Below, one piece after another: positions 25,795 to 34,558 of a DNA stretch of 64,000 nt (positions are counted from its first letter, which is position 1; each line of letters opens with the position of its first letter). A program made the position numbers and the translations under genes. Under the pieces are notes generated by a model, which was given only the letters and a program-made list of their open reading frames with translations, did not search any database and was not told the DNA's origin. Source of the stretch: Terasakiella sp. SH-1 (GTDB lineage Bacteria; Pseudomonadota; Alphaproteobacteria; Rhodospirillales; Terasakiellaceae); NCBI RefSeq assembly GCF_004564135.1, contig NZ_CP038255.1, positions 3,025,501 through 3,089,500 of the forward strand, in the 5' to 3' direction.

Positions 25795-25950
25795 CTATTC
25801 CGCCGATCTCATCGGTTCTAAAATTGAAATCTTAGATTGAAATTTTGAGCCGATACCTTTTTCGGGCTTTGCCCGAATCAGAGCGCCTAGAAGCTAGAGA
25901 TAGCTTCTAACTAACTTTCAAGCCGATCCTTGTGATCGGCTTCTTTTTTG
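25795..25950 (+). ncRNA. Candidate structured small RNA, unassigned
   Basis: About 155 bases with no open frame of use, holding four successive stem-loops and ending in an intrinsic terminator. H1 (25811-25854) pairs ATCGGTTCTAAAATT with AATTTTGAGCCGAT, with one bulge and a small inner AATC/GATT stem. H2 is TTCGGGC/GCCCGAA (25861-25877). H3 is TAGAAGCTA/TAGCTTCTA (25888-25909). H4 is the terminator GCCGATC/GATCGGC (25922-25940) plus TTCTTTTTT. An alternative short stem CCGAT/ATCGG (25803-25815) competes with H1. It does not resemble 6S, tmRNA, SRP or RNase P RNA. A 3'-UTR-derived fragment of the upstream gene is an alternative origin. Confidence 0.55.
25920..25949 (+). terminator. Terminator of the candidate small RNA
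   Basis: GCCGATC (25922-25928) / GATCGGC (25934-25940), loop CTTGT, followed by TTCTTTTTT. Points away from the ccm operon, on the plus strand. Confidence 0.85.
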
Positions 25951-25958
25951 CCTATTTC

Positions 25959-26000
25959 CAAAAAACAAAGGCCCCTCCCAATAATATAAGAGGAGCCTTC
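25959..26000 (-). terminator. Terminator of the ccm operon
   Basis: Minus strand: AAGGCTCCTC ... GAGGGGCCTT (25999-25990 / 25977-25968, one mismatch) followed by TGTTTTTT. It lies 37 bases after the ccmI stop. Confidence 0.8.
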
Positions 26001-26036
26001 TTGCTCAGAACAGTTAAAGGGGAATCAGCCCTTCAT

Positions 26037-27221
26037 TTATTGGCCTTCCAGCTTTTTCACCATATTGCGTGCTTCAATGGCTTTGTCTTTCTCGCCCAGC
26101 ACCATATAGACCTGTGCCAGACGCTTCCACCCAGCCAAATCATCTGGATTATCCTTTAAACGATTGGCAAGACGTTCCACCATAGAGCGGATCATGGCTG
26201 TACGTTCTTCCTGTGTCATCTCCTGTGCGGCATCAACCTGTTCCTGGGTTGGCCCTGTGGCTTGGCTTGGCTGTGCTGAGGCAGGCTTTTCCGCTTCCCA
26301 TTCCAGGGCAAACTGTTTCGCCATCACACGGGCTTGCGCACTGGGTTTGAAATCTGCTGCATTTAAACCACTGGCGTCTGCGGCCATGGAAATTTGCTGA
26401 CGGACTTGCCCCAACCATTCGGCTTGCGGCGGAGCCATAGCCATCAAGTCTGTCCAGGTCTGGATCGCTTCTTTAAAGGCTTCTTGCTTGGCCTGTGTAT
26501 AACCAAGATAAAAACGCGCCTTAAGCTGCATCGGGTCTGACTGAATGGCCTCTTTCAAAACCTTGAGCGTTTCCTCATCCACACCCCCTTGATTGGCATA
26601 AATGCGGGCTTCGGCATAATCTGCCAGCACACTGGGGTGACGTTCAGACTCTTTTACCGCCCCTTTAAAGGCGTCAACAGATTCCCCCATACGGCCCACG
26701 GTACGCAGGCTATGGGCCAAGAGCATCCAGGCATCAATATCTTTAGGGTCAGCCGCAATGCGTTTTTTCAAGTTGGCGATTTCAGCACTCATGTCTTTGC
26801 CGCCATTGCTCGCCATTTGCTGTTCGCGTTCAATATCACGCGCAGCATAAGGCACATCCTGATAGCCAGGCATCCCCAGCTGTAAATACAGCCCAAGCGA
26901 CCCTGCAAACACAGCCAGACCGATGAAGGAACTCAAAACCAACGTGCGCTTACTCAGCCCTGTTGCTTTCTGTGTCCCTTTCGTGCGTTGTTCATCCGCA
27001 GCCAAAAGACGGCGTTGGATTTCAATGCGTGCCGTTTCAGCTTCGTCTTCACTGATCAAGCCGCGCTCAAGATCTTTGTCCAATTCCTTGAGCTGATCTT
27101 TAAAGACACTCAAATCATACTCGGCGCGTTCTGCTCCCTCTTCAGATTTACGCCAAACCGGTGCGGCCAAAAGAAAAAGGGTAATGGCGCTCAGAACAAC
27201 AACCGCAATCCAAAAAATCAT
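26037..27221 (-). CDS. ccmI: CcmI (CycH), cytochrome c maturation
   Basis: A 394-residue inner-membrane protein that brings apocytochrome c to the CcmF/H haem ligation complex. Two membrane segments near residues 2-22 and 92-112 flank a cytoplasmic loop with the family stretch YDLSVFKDQLKELDKDLERGLISEDEAETARIEIQRRLL. The periplasmic part carries TPR repeats (DPKDIDAWMLLAHSLRTVGR and later NPDDLAGWKRLAQVYMVLG). It overlaps ccmH by 4 bases and is the last ccm gene before a terminator. Confidence 0.94.
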   Translation of the reverse strand: MIFWIAVVVLSAITLFLLAAPVWRKSEEGAERAEYDLSVFKDQLKELDKDLERGLISEDEAETARIEIQRRLLAADEQRTKGTQKATGLSKRTLVLSSFIGLAVFAGSLGLYLQLGMPGYQDVPYAARDIEREQQMASNGGKDMSAEIANLKKRIAADPKDIDAWMLLAHSLRTVGRMGESVDAFKGAVKESERHPSVLADYAEARIYANQGGVDEETLKVLKEAIQSDPMQLKARFYLGYTQAKQEAFKEAIQTWTDLMAMAPPQAEWLGQVRQQISMAADASGLNAADFKPSAQARVMAKQFALEWEAEKPASAQPSQATGPTQEQVDAAQEMTQEERTAMIRSMVERLANRLKDNPDDLAGWKRLAQVYMVLGEKDKAIEARNMVKKLEGQ

Positions 27222-27700
27222 GAGTTTGTTCCTTCTTCTTTTAACAAAGCCTCAAGACGGGCTTTTTCTTTTGCACTTAAGGGTGCAGCCCCGGTTGTAG
27301 AGGCTGTTTGTTTGGCACGACGGCGATAATAAAACATAATCCCGATCAAGCCGATCGCCACCATAATGGCCGGCCCAAACCACAAAACCATGGTCTTGGC
27401 TTTGACAGGGGGTTTGAGCAACACAAAATCACCATAACGCGAAACCAGGTAATCCTTAACTTCCTGATTGCTGTCCCCCTTGGCAATTCGGTCACGTACC
27501 AAAACACGCATCTTTTTGGCAATGCCAGAGTTAGAGTCATCAATGGACTGGTTCTGACAAACAACGCAGCGCAAATCTTTGGATACTTCACGCGCACGCG
27601 CTTCCAAGGCCGGGTCTTTCATAATTTCGTCAGGTTCAACCGCATCAGCAACAAAGGGCAGAACCATAAGTGCTGCTAAAATAACCAGAAGCTTTTTCAT
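27218..27700 (-). CDS. ccmH: CcmH, apocytochrome thioreductase
   Basis: A 160-residue protein with a signal peptide, a periplasmic domain containing the redox motif L-R-C-V-V-C-Q-N-Q-S near residue 42, and one C-terminal membrane segment (MVLWFGPAIMVAIGLIGIMFYY). It reduces the CxxCH motif of apocytochrome c so haem can be attached. The start overlaps the ccmG stop by 4 bases and its stop overlaps the ccmI start, giving tight coupling. Confidence 0.95.
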   Translation of the reverse strand: MKKLLVILAALMVLPFVADAVEPDEIMKDPALEARAREVSKDLRCVVCQNQSIDDSNSGIAKKMRVLVRDRIAKGDSNQEVKDYLVSRYGDFVLLKPPVKAKTMVLWFGPAIMVAIGLIGIMFYYRRRAKQTASTTGAAPLSAKEKARLEALLKEEGTNS

Positions 27701-28239
27701 TGTTTGCGCAGCTCCTGAATCAAGGGCCAGAGGATATTATCCCACGAACGTTGGCTAATCGGCCCCAAGTGCTTATAACGGATGATCCCTTGTTTATCGA
27801 CCACAAAGGTTTCCGGTGCACCCGTAATGCCCCAATCAATGATGGTCTCGCCCGTGGTATCCACCCCGATCTTGGTATAAGGGTCGCCATGACGTGCCAA
27901 CCAGCGCACCACGTCTTGCGGGTTCTTTTCATCCCAATCCACGCCATAAACCGGGATCACATTATTGGCGCGCAGTTTCAGCAAAAAGGGATGCTCCTGC
28001 AAACAGGCCACACACCAGGACCCAAAGAAATTCACCAGCGAGACTTGGCCTTTGACATCATCAATGCTCAAACCTTCGCTACGCCCAGCCACCGGGATGA
28101 GGTTGAAGTTCCCCATGGGTTGATTGGTCAACACATCGGTATCAAGCTTGGAGGGGTCTTTGGTCAGGCCAATGGCAAAATAGATCGCCAGCACCACAAA
28201 AACCGCCAGTGGAATCATAAAGAAGAGACGTGAATTCAT
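27697..28239 (-). CDS. ccmG: CcmG (DsbE), thiol:disulfide interchange protein
   Basis: A 180-residue membrane-anchored thioredoxin-like protein in the periplasm that passes electrons to CcmH and apocytochrome c. After an N-terminal anchor (FFMIPLAVFVVLAIYFAIGL) the active site is F-G-S-W-C-V-A-C, and the family-specific GVDWDEKNPQDVVRWLARHGDPY and TGAPETFVVDKQGIIRYKH are present. DsbD-type reductase at 60.1 kb is a plausible electron source. Overlaps ccmF and ccmH by 4 bases each. Confidence 0.95.
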   Translation of the reverse strand: MNSRLFFMIPLAVFVVLAIYFAIGLTKDPSKLDTDVLTNQPMGNFNLIPVAGRSEGLSIDDVKGQVSLVNFFGSWCVACLQEHPFLLKLRANNVIPVYGVDWDEKNPQDVVRWLARHGDPYTKIGVDTTGETIIDWGITGAPETFVVDKQGIIRYKHLGPISQRSWDNILWPLIQELRKQ

Positions 28240-30224
28240 GCTTGGGCTCCCACGGCTTGGGCTGAAGGTTTGGCTTTGGAACGTTTCGGTGCGCCAACAC
28301 GGTGACGACGATCAGACAGGCTAACCAACCCGCCAAGGGTGAGCAAGGCACTGCCGCCCCACAACCATGCCACCAATGGGTTCCAATACAGACGTGTGAC
28401 ATAGCCATCGCCGGACTTATCCCCAACCACAGCATAAAGATCGCCGAGGAACATGGTGTAAATCGCAGCTTCCGTTGTCGGCATCCCGCCTGTGTCATAT
28501 TCACGTTTTTCTGCACGCAAGGTGGTGATAAATTCATCGCCTTGATGGACGGAGAATGTACCTTCCAGCGCATCATAGTTCGGCCCGCGCACATCACTGA
28601 CACCTTCAAACGTATAGGTATATCCGGCCACATCCAGCTTATCGCCGAAATTCATCACTTGAATTTTTTCAACTTTCCAGTTTCCAGCCCCCGTCATACC
28701 CGCAATGGTCACGGCCAGACCAAAGTGCGCAATGGTCATGCCCCATGTGGAACGCGGCTGACGTTTCAGGCGTTTCATACTGTCGGCAAACGGTATTTTA
28801 CCCAGCTTGATGCGGTCTGCCACATCCCACAGCACACCCGTTGCCAGCCATGTGGCTAAGCCCATCCCCAGGTATCCGCCCCAGCCTTCTTCCCCTTTCA
28901 GGATAAAGGTCAGCACCACGGCCACCAAGGTTGCGCCATAAACGATATAAAGGCGTGATAAGATACCTGTGGCATCCGCACGCTTCCATGACATCAACGG
29001 CCCCAAGGCCATGAGAATGACCAGCGGCGTCATAATCGGAATAAAGACCCGGTTATAAAACGGTGCCCCAACAGAGACTTTGCCCGCCCCGATCACATCA
29101 ATGAACAGCGGATAAAGAGTCCCCAACAGCACAACACCTGTCGCTGTGGTCAAAATCCAGTTATTAAACAGTAAGGAGCCTTCACGCGACACAGGTTTAA
29201 ACAGCCCACCGCCCACAAGGCTTGGACCACGTAAAGCGTAGAGGAAGAACGACCCGCCAATCGCAATACAGAGCAAAATGAGGATAAACACCCCGCGTTC
29301 CGGATCAGTGGCAAAAGCATGAACCGAGGTCAGAACGCCTGAACGCACGAGGAATGTCCCCAGCAAAGACAGACCAAAGGCAATGATCGCCAAGAAGATC
29401 GTCCAGCTTTTCAACGCATCGCGTTTTTCCACCACAATGGCAGAATGGAGCAAGGCTGTTCCAGCCAACCACGGCATAAAAGACGCATTTTCCACCGGGT
29501 CCCAGAACCACCAGCCGCCCCAGCCGAGTTCGTAATACGCCCACCATGACCCAAGGGCGATTCCGATGGTCAAAAAGACCCAAGCCGCCAAAGTCCAGGG
29601 GCGCACCCAGCGTGCCCAGCTGGCATCAACCCGCCCCTCAATCAGGGCGGCGATGGCAAAACTATAGGCAATGGAGAACCCTACATAACCGAGATACAAG
29701 AACGGCGGGTGGAAGGCCAAGCCCGGATCTTGTAACAGCGGGTTCAGGCTTTGCCCGTTCAGCGGCACATTGATCAGGCGCTCAAACGGGTTGGAGGTAA
29801 AGAGGATAAACAGCAAAAAGCCGACTGTGATCAAGGACTGAACCGCAAGCGTACGGTTTTTCAGCCCTGCAGGCAGATTACGCCCAAAAACCTCAACAGC
29901 ACAGCCAAAGGTCGCCAAAATCAGAACCCATAACAACATGGACCCTTCATGGTTCCCCCATACCCCGGAGACTTTATAAAGCATCGGCTTATCGGTATGA
30001 GAGTTTTTCGCCACATTCAACACAGAAAAGTCAGATGTGACAAAGGCATGGGTCAACGCAGCAAAAGCCACAGCGATCAAAATAAACTGGGCAATAGAAG
30101 CTGGCCCCGCAATCCCCATCCAGCGTTTTTGGCTGGGACCGGAAGCGGCCAGCGGCACGACACCCTGAACCACCGCAACAAACAGCGCCATAATCAGGGC
30201 AAAATGACCGATTTCTGCATACAT
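28236..30224 (-). CDS. ccmF: CcmF, haem lyase subunit
   Basis: A 662-residue polytopic membrane protein that attaches haem to apocytochrome c. The haem-handling WWD domain is plain near residue 233 (GWGGWWFWDPVENASFMPWL), and many hydrophobic segments run through the protein. Conserved stretches KVSGVWGNHEGSMLLWVLIL and GGWYLGM-like YLGMGLATW support full length. It overlaps ccmG by 4 bases and is 3 bases from ccmE. Confidence 0.97.
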   Translation of the reverse strand: MYAEIGHFALIMALFVAVVQGVVPLAASGPSQKRWMGIAGPASIAQFILIAVAFAALTHAFVTSDFSVLNVAKNSHTDKPMLYKVSGVWGNHEGSMLLWVLILATFGCAVEVFGRNLPAGLKNRTLAVQSLITVGFLLFILFTSNPFERLINVPLNGQSLNPLLQDPGLAFHPPFLYLGYVGFSIAYSFAIAALIEGRVDASWARWVRPWTLAAWVFLTIGIALGSWWAYYELGWGGWWFWDPVENASFMPWLAGTALLHSAIVVEKRDALKSWTIFLAIIAFGLSLLGTFLVRSGVLTSVHAFATDPERGVFILILLCIAIGGSFFLYALRGPSLVGGGLFKPVSREGSLLFNNWILTTATGVVLLGTLYPLFIDVIGAGKVSVGAPFYNRVFIPIMTPLVILMALGPLMSWKRADATGILSRLYIVYGATLVAVVLTFILKGEEGWGGYLGMGLATWLATGVLWDVADRIKLGKIPFADSMKRLKRQPRSTWGMTIAHFGLAVTIAGMTGAGNWKVEKIQVMNFGDKLDVAGYTYTFEGVSDVRGPNYDALEGTFSVHQGDEFITTLRAEKREYDTGGMPTTEAAIYTMFLGDLYAVVGDKSGDGYVTRLYWNPLVAWLWGGSALLTLGGLVSLSDRRHRVGAPKRSKAKPSAQAVGAQA

Positions 30225-30227
30225 GTC

Positions 30228-30722
30228 TTATTTGCCTTTCTGCTCGTCCGGAACATGACCTTGTTTCAGTGCCTCACTGATGGGCTGGCCTTCTTCCCAT
30301 TTACCGGATTTTTTCAGCGCATCTGCGACTTCCGGCGGCATGTAATTTTCATCGTGTTTGGCAAGGACCTCATCAGCGATCAAGACTTTACCCTTGAAAT
30401 ACCCTTCCGTCACAACGCCTTGACCTTCACGAAACAGATCAGGCAAGATGCCTTTATATTCAACACGAATGGTGTTCGCCATGTCCGTCACATGAAAGAT
30501 ATTCGTCACCCCGTCAGATGCTTTGGTAACAGACCCTGCCTCAACCAGACCACCGATGCGGATGCGTTGATCGGCACGGATTTTATCTTTTTCCATAATC
30601 TCGGTTGGGCTAAAGAAAAAGACGATATCGTCTTCCAGTGCCGCGAGAACAAGGGCGGCAACAGCCCCTAATGCACATAGCCCCACAAGGGCAAGATATA
30701 AGCGACGTGTTTTCTTTTTCAT
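30228..30722 (-). CDS. ccmE: CcmE, periplasmic haem chaperone
   Basis: A 164-residue protein with an N-terminal membrane anchor ([22 protein letters not shown]) and an OB-fold domain. It binds haem covalently through the histidine in [12 protein letters not shown] (about residue 122-133, H-x-x-x-Y motif) and delivers it to CcmF. The VEAGSV and [20 protein letters not shown]-like stretches are typical. It is 3 bases after ccmD. Confidence 0.96.
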   Translation of the reverse strand: [164 protein letters not shown]

Positions 30723-30725
30723 AGG

Positions 30726-30887
30726 TTATTCCGCCTCTTTCAACTGTTCCATAATGGACAGGTCTTTTTTGCTTTTAGATAAGGATTTCAGACTGGTTAG
30801 CAACAGGGACACCAACAAGACAAAGGCAAGGCCATAACAAGGCCAGATATAGATGCCGTGACCGCCCATATCAAAAAATTCATTCAT
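30726..30887 (-). CDS. ccmD: CcmD, small haem-exporter subunit
   Basis: A 53-codon gene filling the gap between ccmC and ccmE. The product starts MNEFFDMGGHGIYIWPCYGL, the CcmD pattern (a G-G-H/Y-W block before a single membrane helix), then AFVLLVSLLLTSLKSLSKSK and a charged tail ending KEAE. GGGAAAAAGAAG directly precedes the ATG at 30887. CcmD joins CcmC and CcmE in releasing holo-CcmE. It is too short for length-limited gene finding but its position and sequence are convincing. Confidence 0.9.
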   Translation of the reverse strand: MNEFFDMGGHGIYIWPCYGLAFVLLVSLLLTSLKSLSKSKKDLSIMEQLKEAE

Positions 30888-30899
30888 CTTCTTTTTCCC

Positions 30900-31631
30900 T
30901 TAACCATGAACCTGACGCAGGCGTAATGCGCGTACTTTGGATGCAATAATCTCTCCGCGCATGCGGATAAACAGCACCAATGTGAAATAACCAGTGAAGG
31001 CTAGAAACATCAGCCCCAGCGGCAAGAGCATATCCGGATGAATGGCTGGACCACCTGATTTCACGATGGAGGCTGGCTGATGAAGCGTATTCCACCAATC
31101 CACAGAAAATTTAATAATGGGAATATTAATGACGCCCACAAGGCACAGGATACCTGCCGATTTCGTGCCACGTGCAGGATCATCAAAGGCATTCATCAAG
31201 GCCATATGACCAAGATAAAGGAACAGCAACAAGAGTTCTGATGTCAGACGTGCATCCCACACCCACCAGGTGCCCCACATGGGCTTGCCCCAGAACGATC
31301 CGGTAAAAAGTGCCAAAAAGGTAAAAGCCGCGCCAATCGGGGACATGCATTTTGCCGCCAGATCAGACAGTGGATGTTTCCAGATCAACCCCATGGCCGA
31401 TGCGATCGCCATAGAGACATAAATAATCATGGACATGCTGGCCGCTGGCACATGGACGTACATAATGCGCACTGTTTCGCCCTGTTGATAATCTGTTGGC
31501 GAATCAAAAAGGGCAAAATAAAGCCCCGCCAATGTGGAGATCACCGTAATGGCAATGACCCATGGCATCAAAAGGCCACTGAGCCACATAAAGCGCTTGG
31601 GGTTTGCAAATGCATTAATGTTAAAAGCCAT
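30900..31631 (-). CDS. ccmC: CcmC, haem exporter protein
   Basis: A 243-residue six-span membrane protein that presents haem to CcmE. The WWD motif is in WGKPMWGTWWVWDARLTSELLL (near residues 120-141), with the flanking histidine-bearing YVHVPAASMSM and VDWWNTLHQP. It is first in the ccmCDEFGHI unit. ccmA and ccmB, the ATPase and permease, are not next to it in this window. Confidence 0.97.
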   Translation of the reverse strand: MAFNINAFANPKRFMWLSGLLMPWVIAITVISTLAGLYFALFDSPTDYQQGETVRIMYVHVPAASMSMIIYVSMAIASAMGLIWKHPLSDLAAKCMSPIGAAFTFLALFTGSFWGKPMWGTWWVWDARLTSELLLLFLYLGHMALMNAFDDPARGTKSAGILCLVGVINIPIIKFSVDWWNTLHQPASIVKSGGPAIHPDMLLPLGLMFLAFTGYFTLVLFIRMRGEIIASKVRALRLRQVHG

Positions 31632-31742
31632 CGTTCCTCTAGCCTATATCCACGTCTTTCTCGCATTGCACGCTTTATGAAAGGTAAGTTAGGCACCAAT
31701 AAGGCAAAGGTGGGGGAGGAGGAGATTGTGAGACAAATTCTT

Positions 31743-31803
31743 CAGATCAAATCGGAGGATGACAAAGGTCAGAATGTCATTCCCAACTTGATAGGAGGAT
31801 CCA
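31743..31803. repeat. Degenerate copies of the dispersed palindromic repeat
   Basis: Fragments TCAAATCGGAGGATGAC and GTCATTCCCAACTTGAT, each a half-unit of the intergenic palindrome family, in the 237-base gap between ccmC and the pnp terminator. No other structure or gene is seen in that gap. Confidence 0.45.
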
Positions 31804-31811
31804 ACAGGCAA

Positions 31812-31854
31812 CAAAAAACCCCTTGGCACAACCATTACCAAGGGGTTTTTATTT
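31812..31854. terminator. Terminator after pnp
   Basis: Stem AACCCCTTGG (31818-31827) / CCAAGGGGTT (31838-31847) with A residues before and TTTTT after, usable in both directions; it ends the nusA-pnp operon on the minus strand. Confidence 0.88.
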
Positions 31855-31868
31855 AGTCAGAAAAAACC

Positions 31869-34079
31869 TTAGTCTTCGCGACGACGCGGTTTGCGTGGCC
31901 CGCGTGGTTTGCGCGGGCGGTCTTCGCCATCGTCATCAGAACGCGGGCGCTTATCGCCAACTTCTTCCGTGATGTCTTCGCCAGACTCCTGATCAACAAC
32001 GCGCATGGAAAGTTTAACCTTACCACGATCATCAATACCAATCAGTTTCGCCCAAACTTCGTCACCTTCGTTCACAACGTCAGAAACTTGTGCAACACGC
32101 TCGTTTTTCAGTTCAGAAATGTGAACCAGACCGTCACGTGTGCCCATGTAGTTCACGAATGCACCGAAGTCCATTACCTTCACGACTTTACCGCGATAGA
32201 TTTTGCCAACTTCCGGCTCAGCCACAATGCCCTGGATCCAGTCAATGGCTTTCTGGCCTGATTCACCGTCAACCGCAGCAACACGGATGGTACCGTCGTC
32301 TTCGATGTCGATCTTTGCACCCGTTTCTTCGGTAATTTGACGGATCACTTTACCGCCAGTACCAATCACATCACGGATCTTGTCCTTGTTGATCTGGAAA
32401 GCAGTGATCTTCGGTGCGTTGTTGGACACTTCTTCACGACCGGATGTGATGGCATTTGCCATTTCACCCAGGATGTGAACACGACCGTCTTTAGCTTGGC
32501 CCAGTGCAATTTCCATGATTTCCGGTGTGATGGATGTGATTTTGATATCCATCTGCAAAGACGTGATACCTTCTTCTGTACCCGCCACTTTAAAGTCCAT
32601 GTCGCCCAGGTGATCTTCATCACCAAGGATGTCAGACAGAACAGCAAAGCCATCGTCTTCCTTGATCAGGCCCATGGCAATACCCGCAACCGGGCGTGCC
32701 AGTGGAACACCTGCGTCCATCAAAGAAAGGGACGTACCACAAACTGTCGCCATAGAAGAAGAACCGTTAGATTCTGTCACTTCAGAAACAACACGAACTG
32801 TGTAAGGGAAATCTTCCTTGGACGGCATCAGTGGGCGAATGGCACGCCATGCCAGTTTACCATGGCCGATTTCACGACGACCCGGTGATTTCAGGAAGGA
32901 GGCTTCACCCACAGAATAGGGGGGGAAGTTATAGTGCAGCATAAAGTTTTCACGATATTCGCCTTCAAGCTGATCTACAATTTGTTCGTCCTGACCTGTA
33001 CCCAATGTACAAACAGCCATGGCCTGTGTTTCACCACGTGTGAACAGGGCAGAACCATGTGCACGCGGCAGCAAGCCAACTTGTGCATCAATGCCACGAA
33101 CTGTTTTTGTGTCACGACCATCGATACGAGACTGTGTCGCAATGATGTCACGACGAACGATGTCTTTTTCAAGATTCTTGAGAACACCGCCAACAACAAC
33201 GCCGGAAACTTCACCAGATTCAATGGCATCTGCGTAGAATTCAGTAACTTTTGTTTTGGCTTCAGAAACCGCCGCCACGCGCTCTTGCTTATCAACGATT
33301 TTGTAAGCGGCGCGCAGGTCAGCTTCAGCCAGTTCAGCAGCCTTTGCTTCAACGTCACCAAGATACTCAACCGGTTGCGGCAGATCCCAAGGTTCTTTAG
33401 CACACGCTTCTGCCAAATCAATGATGGCTTCGATCACAGCCTGGAATTCTTTGTGACCATAAGCCACGGCACCCAGCATGATTTCTTCAGACAGTTCTTG
33501 CGCTTCTGATTCAACCATCAAAACGCCTTCTGTCGTTCCGGCAACAGCCAGATCAAGAACGGAGTCTTTCAGTTCTTCCAGTGTCGGGTTGAGCACATAT
33601 TCACCATCGATATAACCCACACGCGCCGCACCAATCGGGCCCATGAACGGCATGCCAGACAGTGTCAGCGCCGCAGAGGCACCAACCATGGCAACGATAT
33701 CCGGATCGTTTTCCAGATCGTGGGCAACAACCGTACAAATAACTTGTGTTTCGTTTTTATAACCCGGTGCAAATAACGGGCGGATCGGACGGTCGATCAG
33801 GCGAGACGTCAATGTCTCTTTCTCAGAAGGGCGACCTTCACGTTTGAAGAAGCCACCGGGGATTTTACCCGCAGCAAAAGCTTTTTCCTGATAGTTAACC
33901 GTCAGCGGAAAGAAATCGATATCAGCACGGGCCTGTTTTTGACCAACAGCGGTACAAAGAACCTTTGTCTCGCCATATGTCACCATCACAGCACCGTCAG
34001 CTTGACGTGCAATTTTACCAGTTTCGAATACAAGCGGACGGCCGCCCCATTCGATTTCTTTACGGAATTCTTTAAACAT
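31869..34079 (-). CDS. pnp: Polynucleotide phosphorylase
   Basis: A 736-residue phosphorolytic 3'-5' exoribonuclease and degradosome partner. Two RNase PH domains are evident ([21 protein letters not shown] and the second near [15 protein letters not shown]), with the catalytic D in the [20 protein letters not shown] block. The KH domain is at [22 protein letters not shown] and the S1 domain at [20 protein letters not shown] basic Arg/Lys/Pro-rich tail ends the protein. It lies 188 bases after rpsO, with a leader hairpin in between. Confidence 0.98.
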   Translation of the reverse strand: MFKEFRKEIEWGGRPLVFETGKIARQADGAVMVTYGETKVLCTAVGQKQARADIDFFPLTVNYQEKAFAAGKIPGGFFKREGRPSEKETLTSRLIDRPIRPLFAPGYKNETQVICTVVAHDLENDPDIVAMVGASAALTLSGMPFMGPIGAARVGYIDGEYVLNPTLEELKDSVLDLAVAGTTEGVLMVESEAQELSEEIMLGAVAYGHKEFQAVIEAIIDLAEACAKEPWDLPQPVEYLGDVEAKAAELAEADLRAAYKIVDKQERVAAVSEAKTKVTEFYADAIESGEVSGVVVGGVLKNLEKDIVRRDIIATQSRIDGRDTKTVRGIDAQVGLLPRAHGSALFTRGETQAMAVCTLGTGQDEQIVDQLEGEYRENFMLHYNFPPYSVGEASFLKSPGRREIGHGKLAWRAIRPLMPSKEDFPYTVRVVSEVTESNGSSSMATVCGTSLSLMDAGVPLARPVAGIAMGLIKEDDGFAVLSDILGDEDHLGDMDFKVAGTEEGITSLQMDIKITSITPEIMEIALGQAKDGRVHILGEMANAITSGREEVSNNAPKITAFQINKDKIRDVIGTGGKVIRQITEETGAKIDIEDDGTIRVAAVDGESGQKAIDWIQGIVAEPEVGKIYRGKVVKVMDFGAFVNYMGTRDGLVHISELKNERVAQVSDVVNEGDEVWAKLIGIDDRGKVKLSMRVVDQESGEDITEEVGDKRPRSDDDGEDRPRKPRGPRKPRRRED

Positions 34080-34109
34080 ATATCTTCCTTACATACGTAC
34101 AATGACCGC

Positions 34110-34128
34110 TTAAGGGACCTTCCCTTAA
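34110..34128 (-). promoter_or_regulatory. Hairpin in the pnp leader
   Basis: TTAAGGGA/TCCCTTAA with a 3-base loop, 31 bases before the pnp start. E. coli pnp is autoregulated through an RNase III-cleaved leader stem, so this hairpin is a candidate for the same type of control. Confidence 0.45.
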
Positions 34129-34215
34129 ATATTCACCTACGGTCGCTCGCCAATCTACACCACCTCGACCAACAATGGTTTGACGAATATGTGACACTGT
34201 CACACAGGTCGAAAA

Positions 34216-34250
34216 TGAAAAAAGGCGCAGCCCTGTGTAGAGTGCGCCCT
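34216..34250 (-). terminator. Terminator after rpsO
   Basis: Minus strand: GGCGCA ... TGCGCC stem (34247-34242 / 34228-34223) followed by TTTTTT. It is 18 bases beyond the rpsO stop; read-through would be needed for pnp. Confidence 0.75.
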
Positions 34251-34267
34251 CTTTCGAAATCTTTGTC

Positions 34268-34537
34268 TTAGCGACGCAGACCCAAGCGTTCGATGATGCT
34301 CTGGTAACGAGCAACGTCTTTTTTCTTGGTGTAGTCCAAGAGGCGACGACGTTGACCAACCATTTGCAACAGACCGCGACGAGAGTGGAAGTCTTTTTTA
34401 TGAGTCTTCAAGTGCTCTGTCAGGTTTGCAATACGCTTTGAAAGAATGGCAACCTGTACTTCCGGTGAACCCGTGTCACCTTCTTTTGTTGCAAATTCTT
34501 TGATAACTTCAGCTTTTTCAGCAGCAGTAATCGACAT
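34268..34537 (-). CDS. rpsO: 30S ribosomal protein S15
   Basis: An 89-residue ribosomal protein that binds 16S rRNA early in 30S assembly. The sequence has the full family pattern: [67 protein letters not shown] and [12 protein letters not shown]. It lies between truB and pnp, the standard order. Confidence 0.99.
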   Translation of the reverse strand: MSITAAEKAEVIKEFATKEGDTGSPEVQVAILSKRIANLTEHLKTHKKDFHSRRGLLQMVGQRRRLLDYTKKKDVARYQSIIERLGLRR

Positions 34538-34558
34538 CGGTATACTCCATCTTAGGGG

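Noticed and set aside
25795-25950. 6S RNA, SRP RNA or tmRNA as identity of the hairpin region
   Set aside because: No long central bubble pairing of the two ends, no SRP GGAAG/AGCA core, no tRNA-like ends or tag frame.
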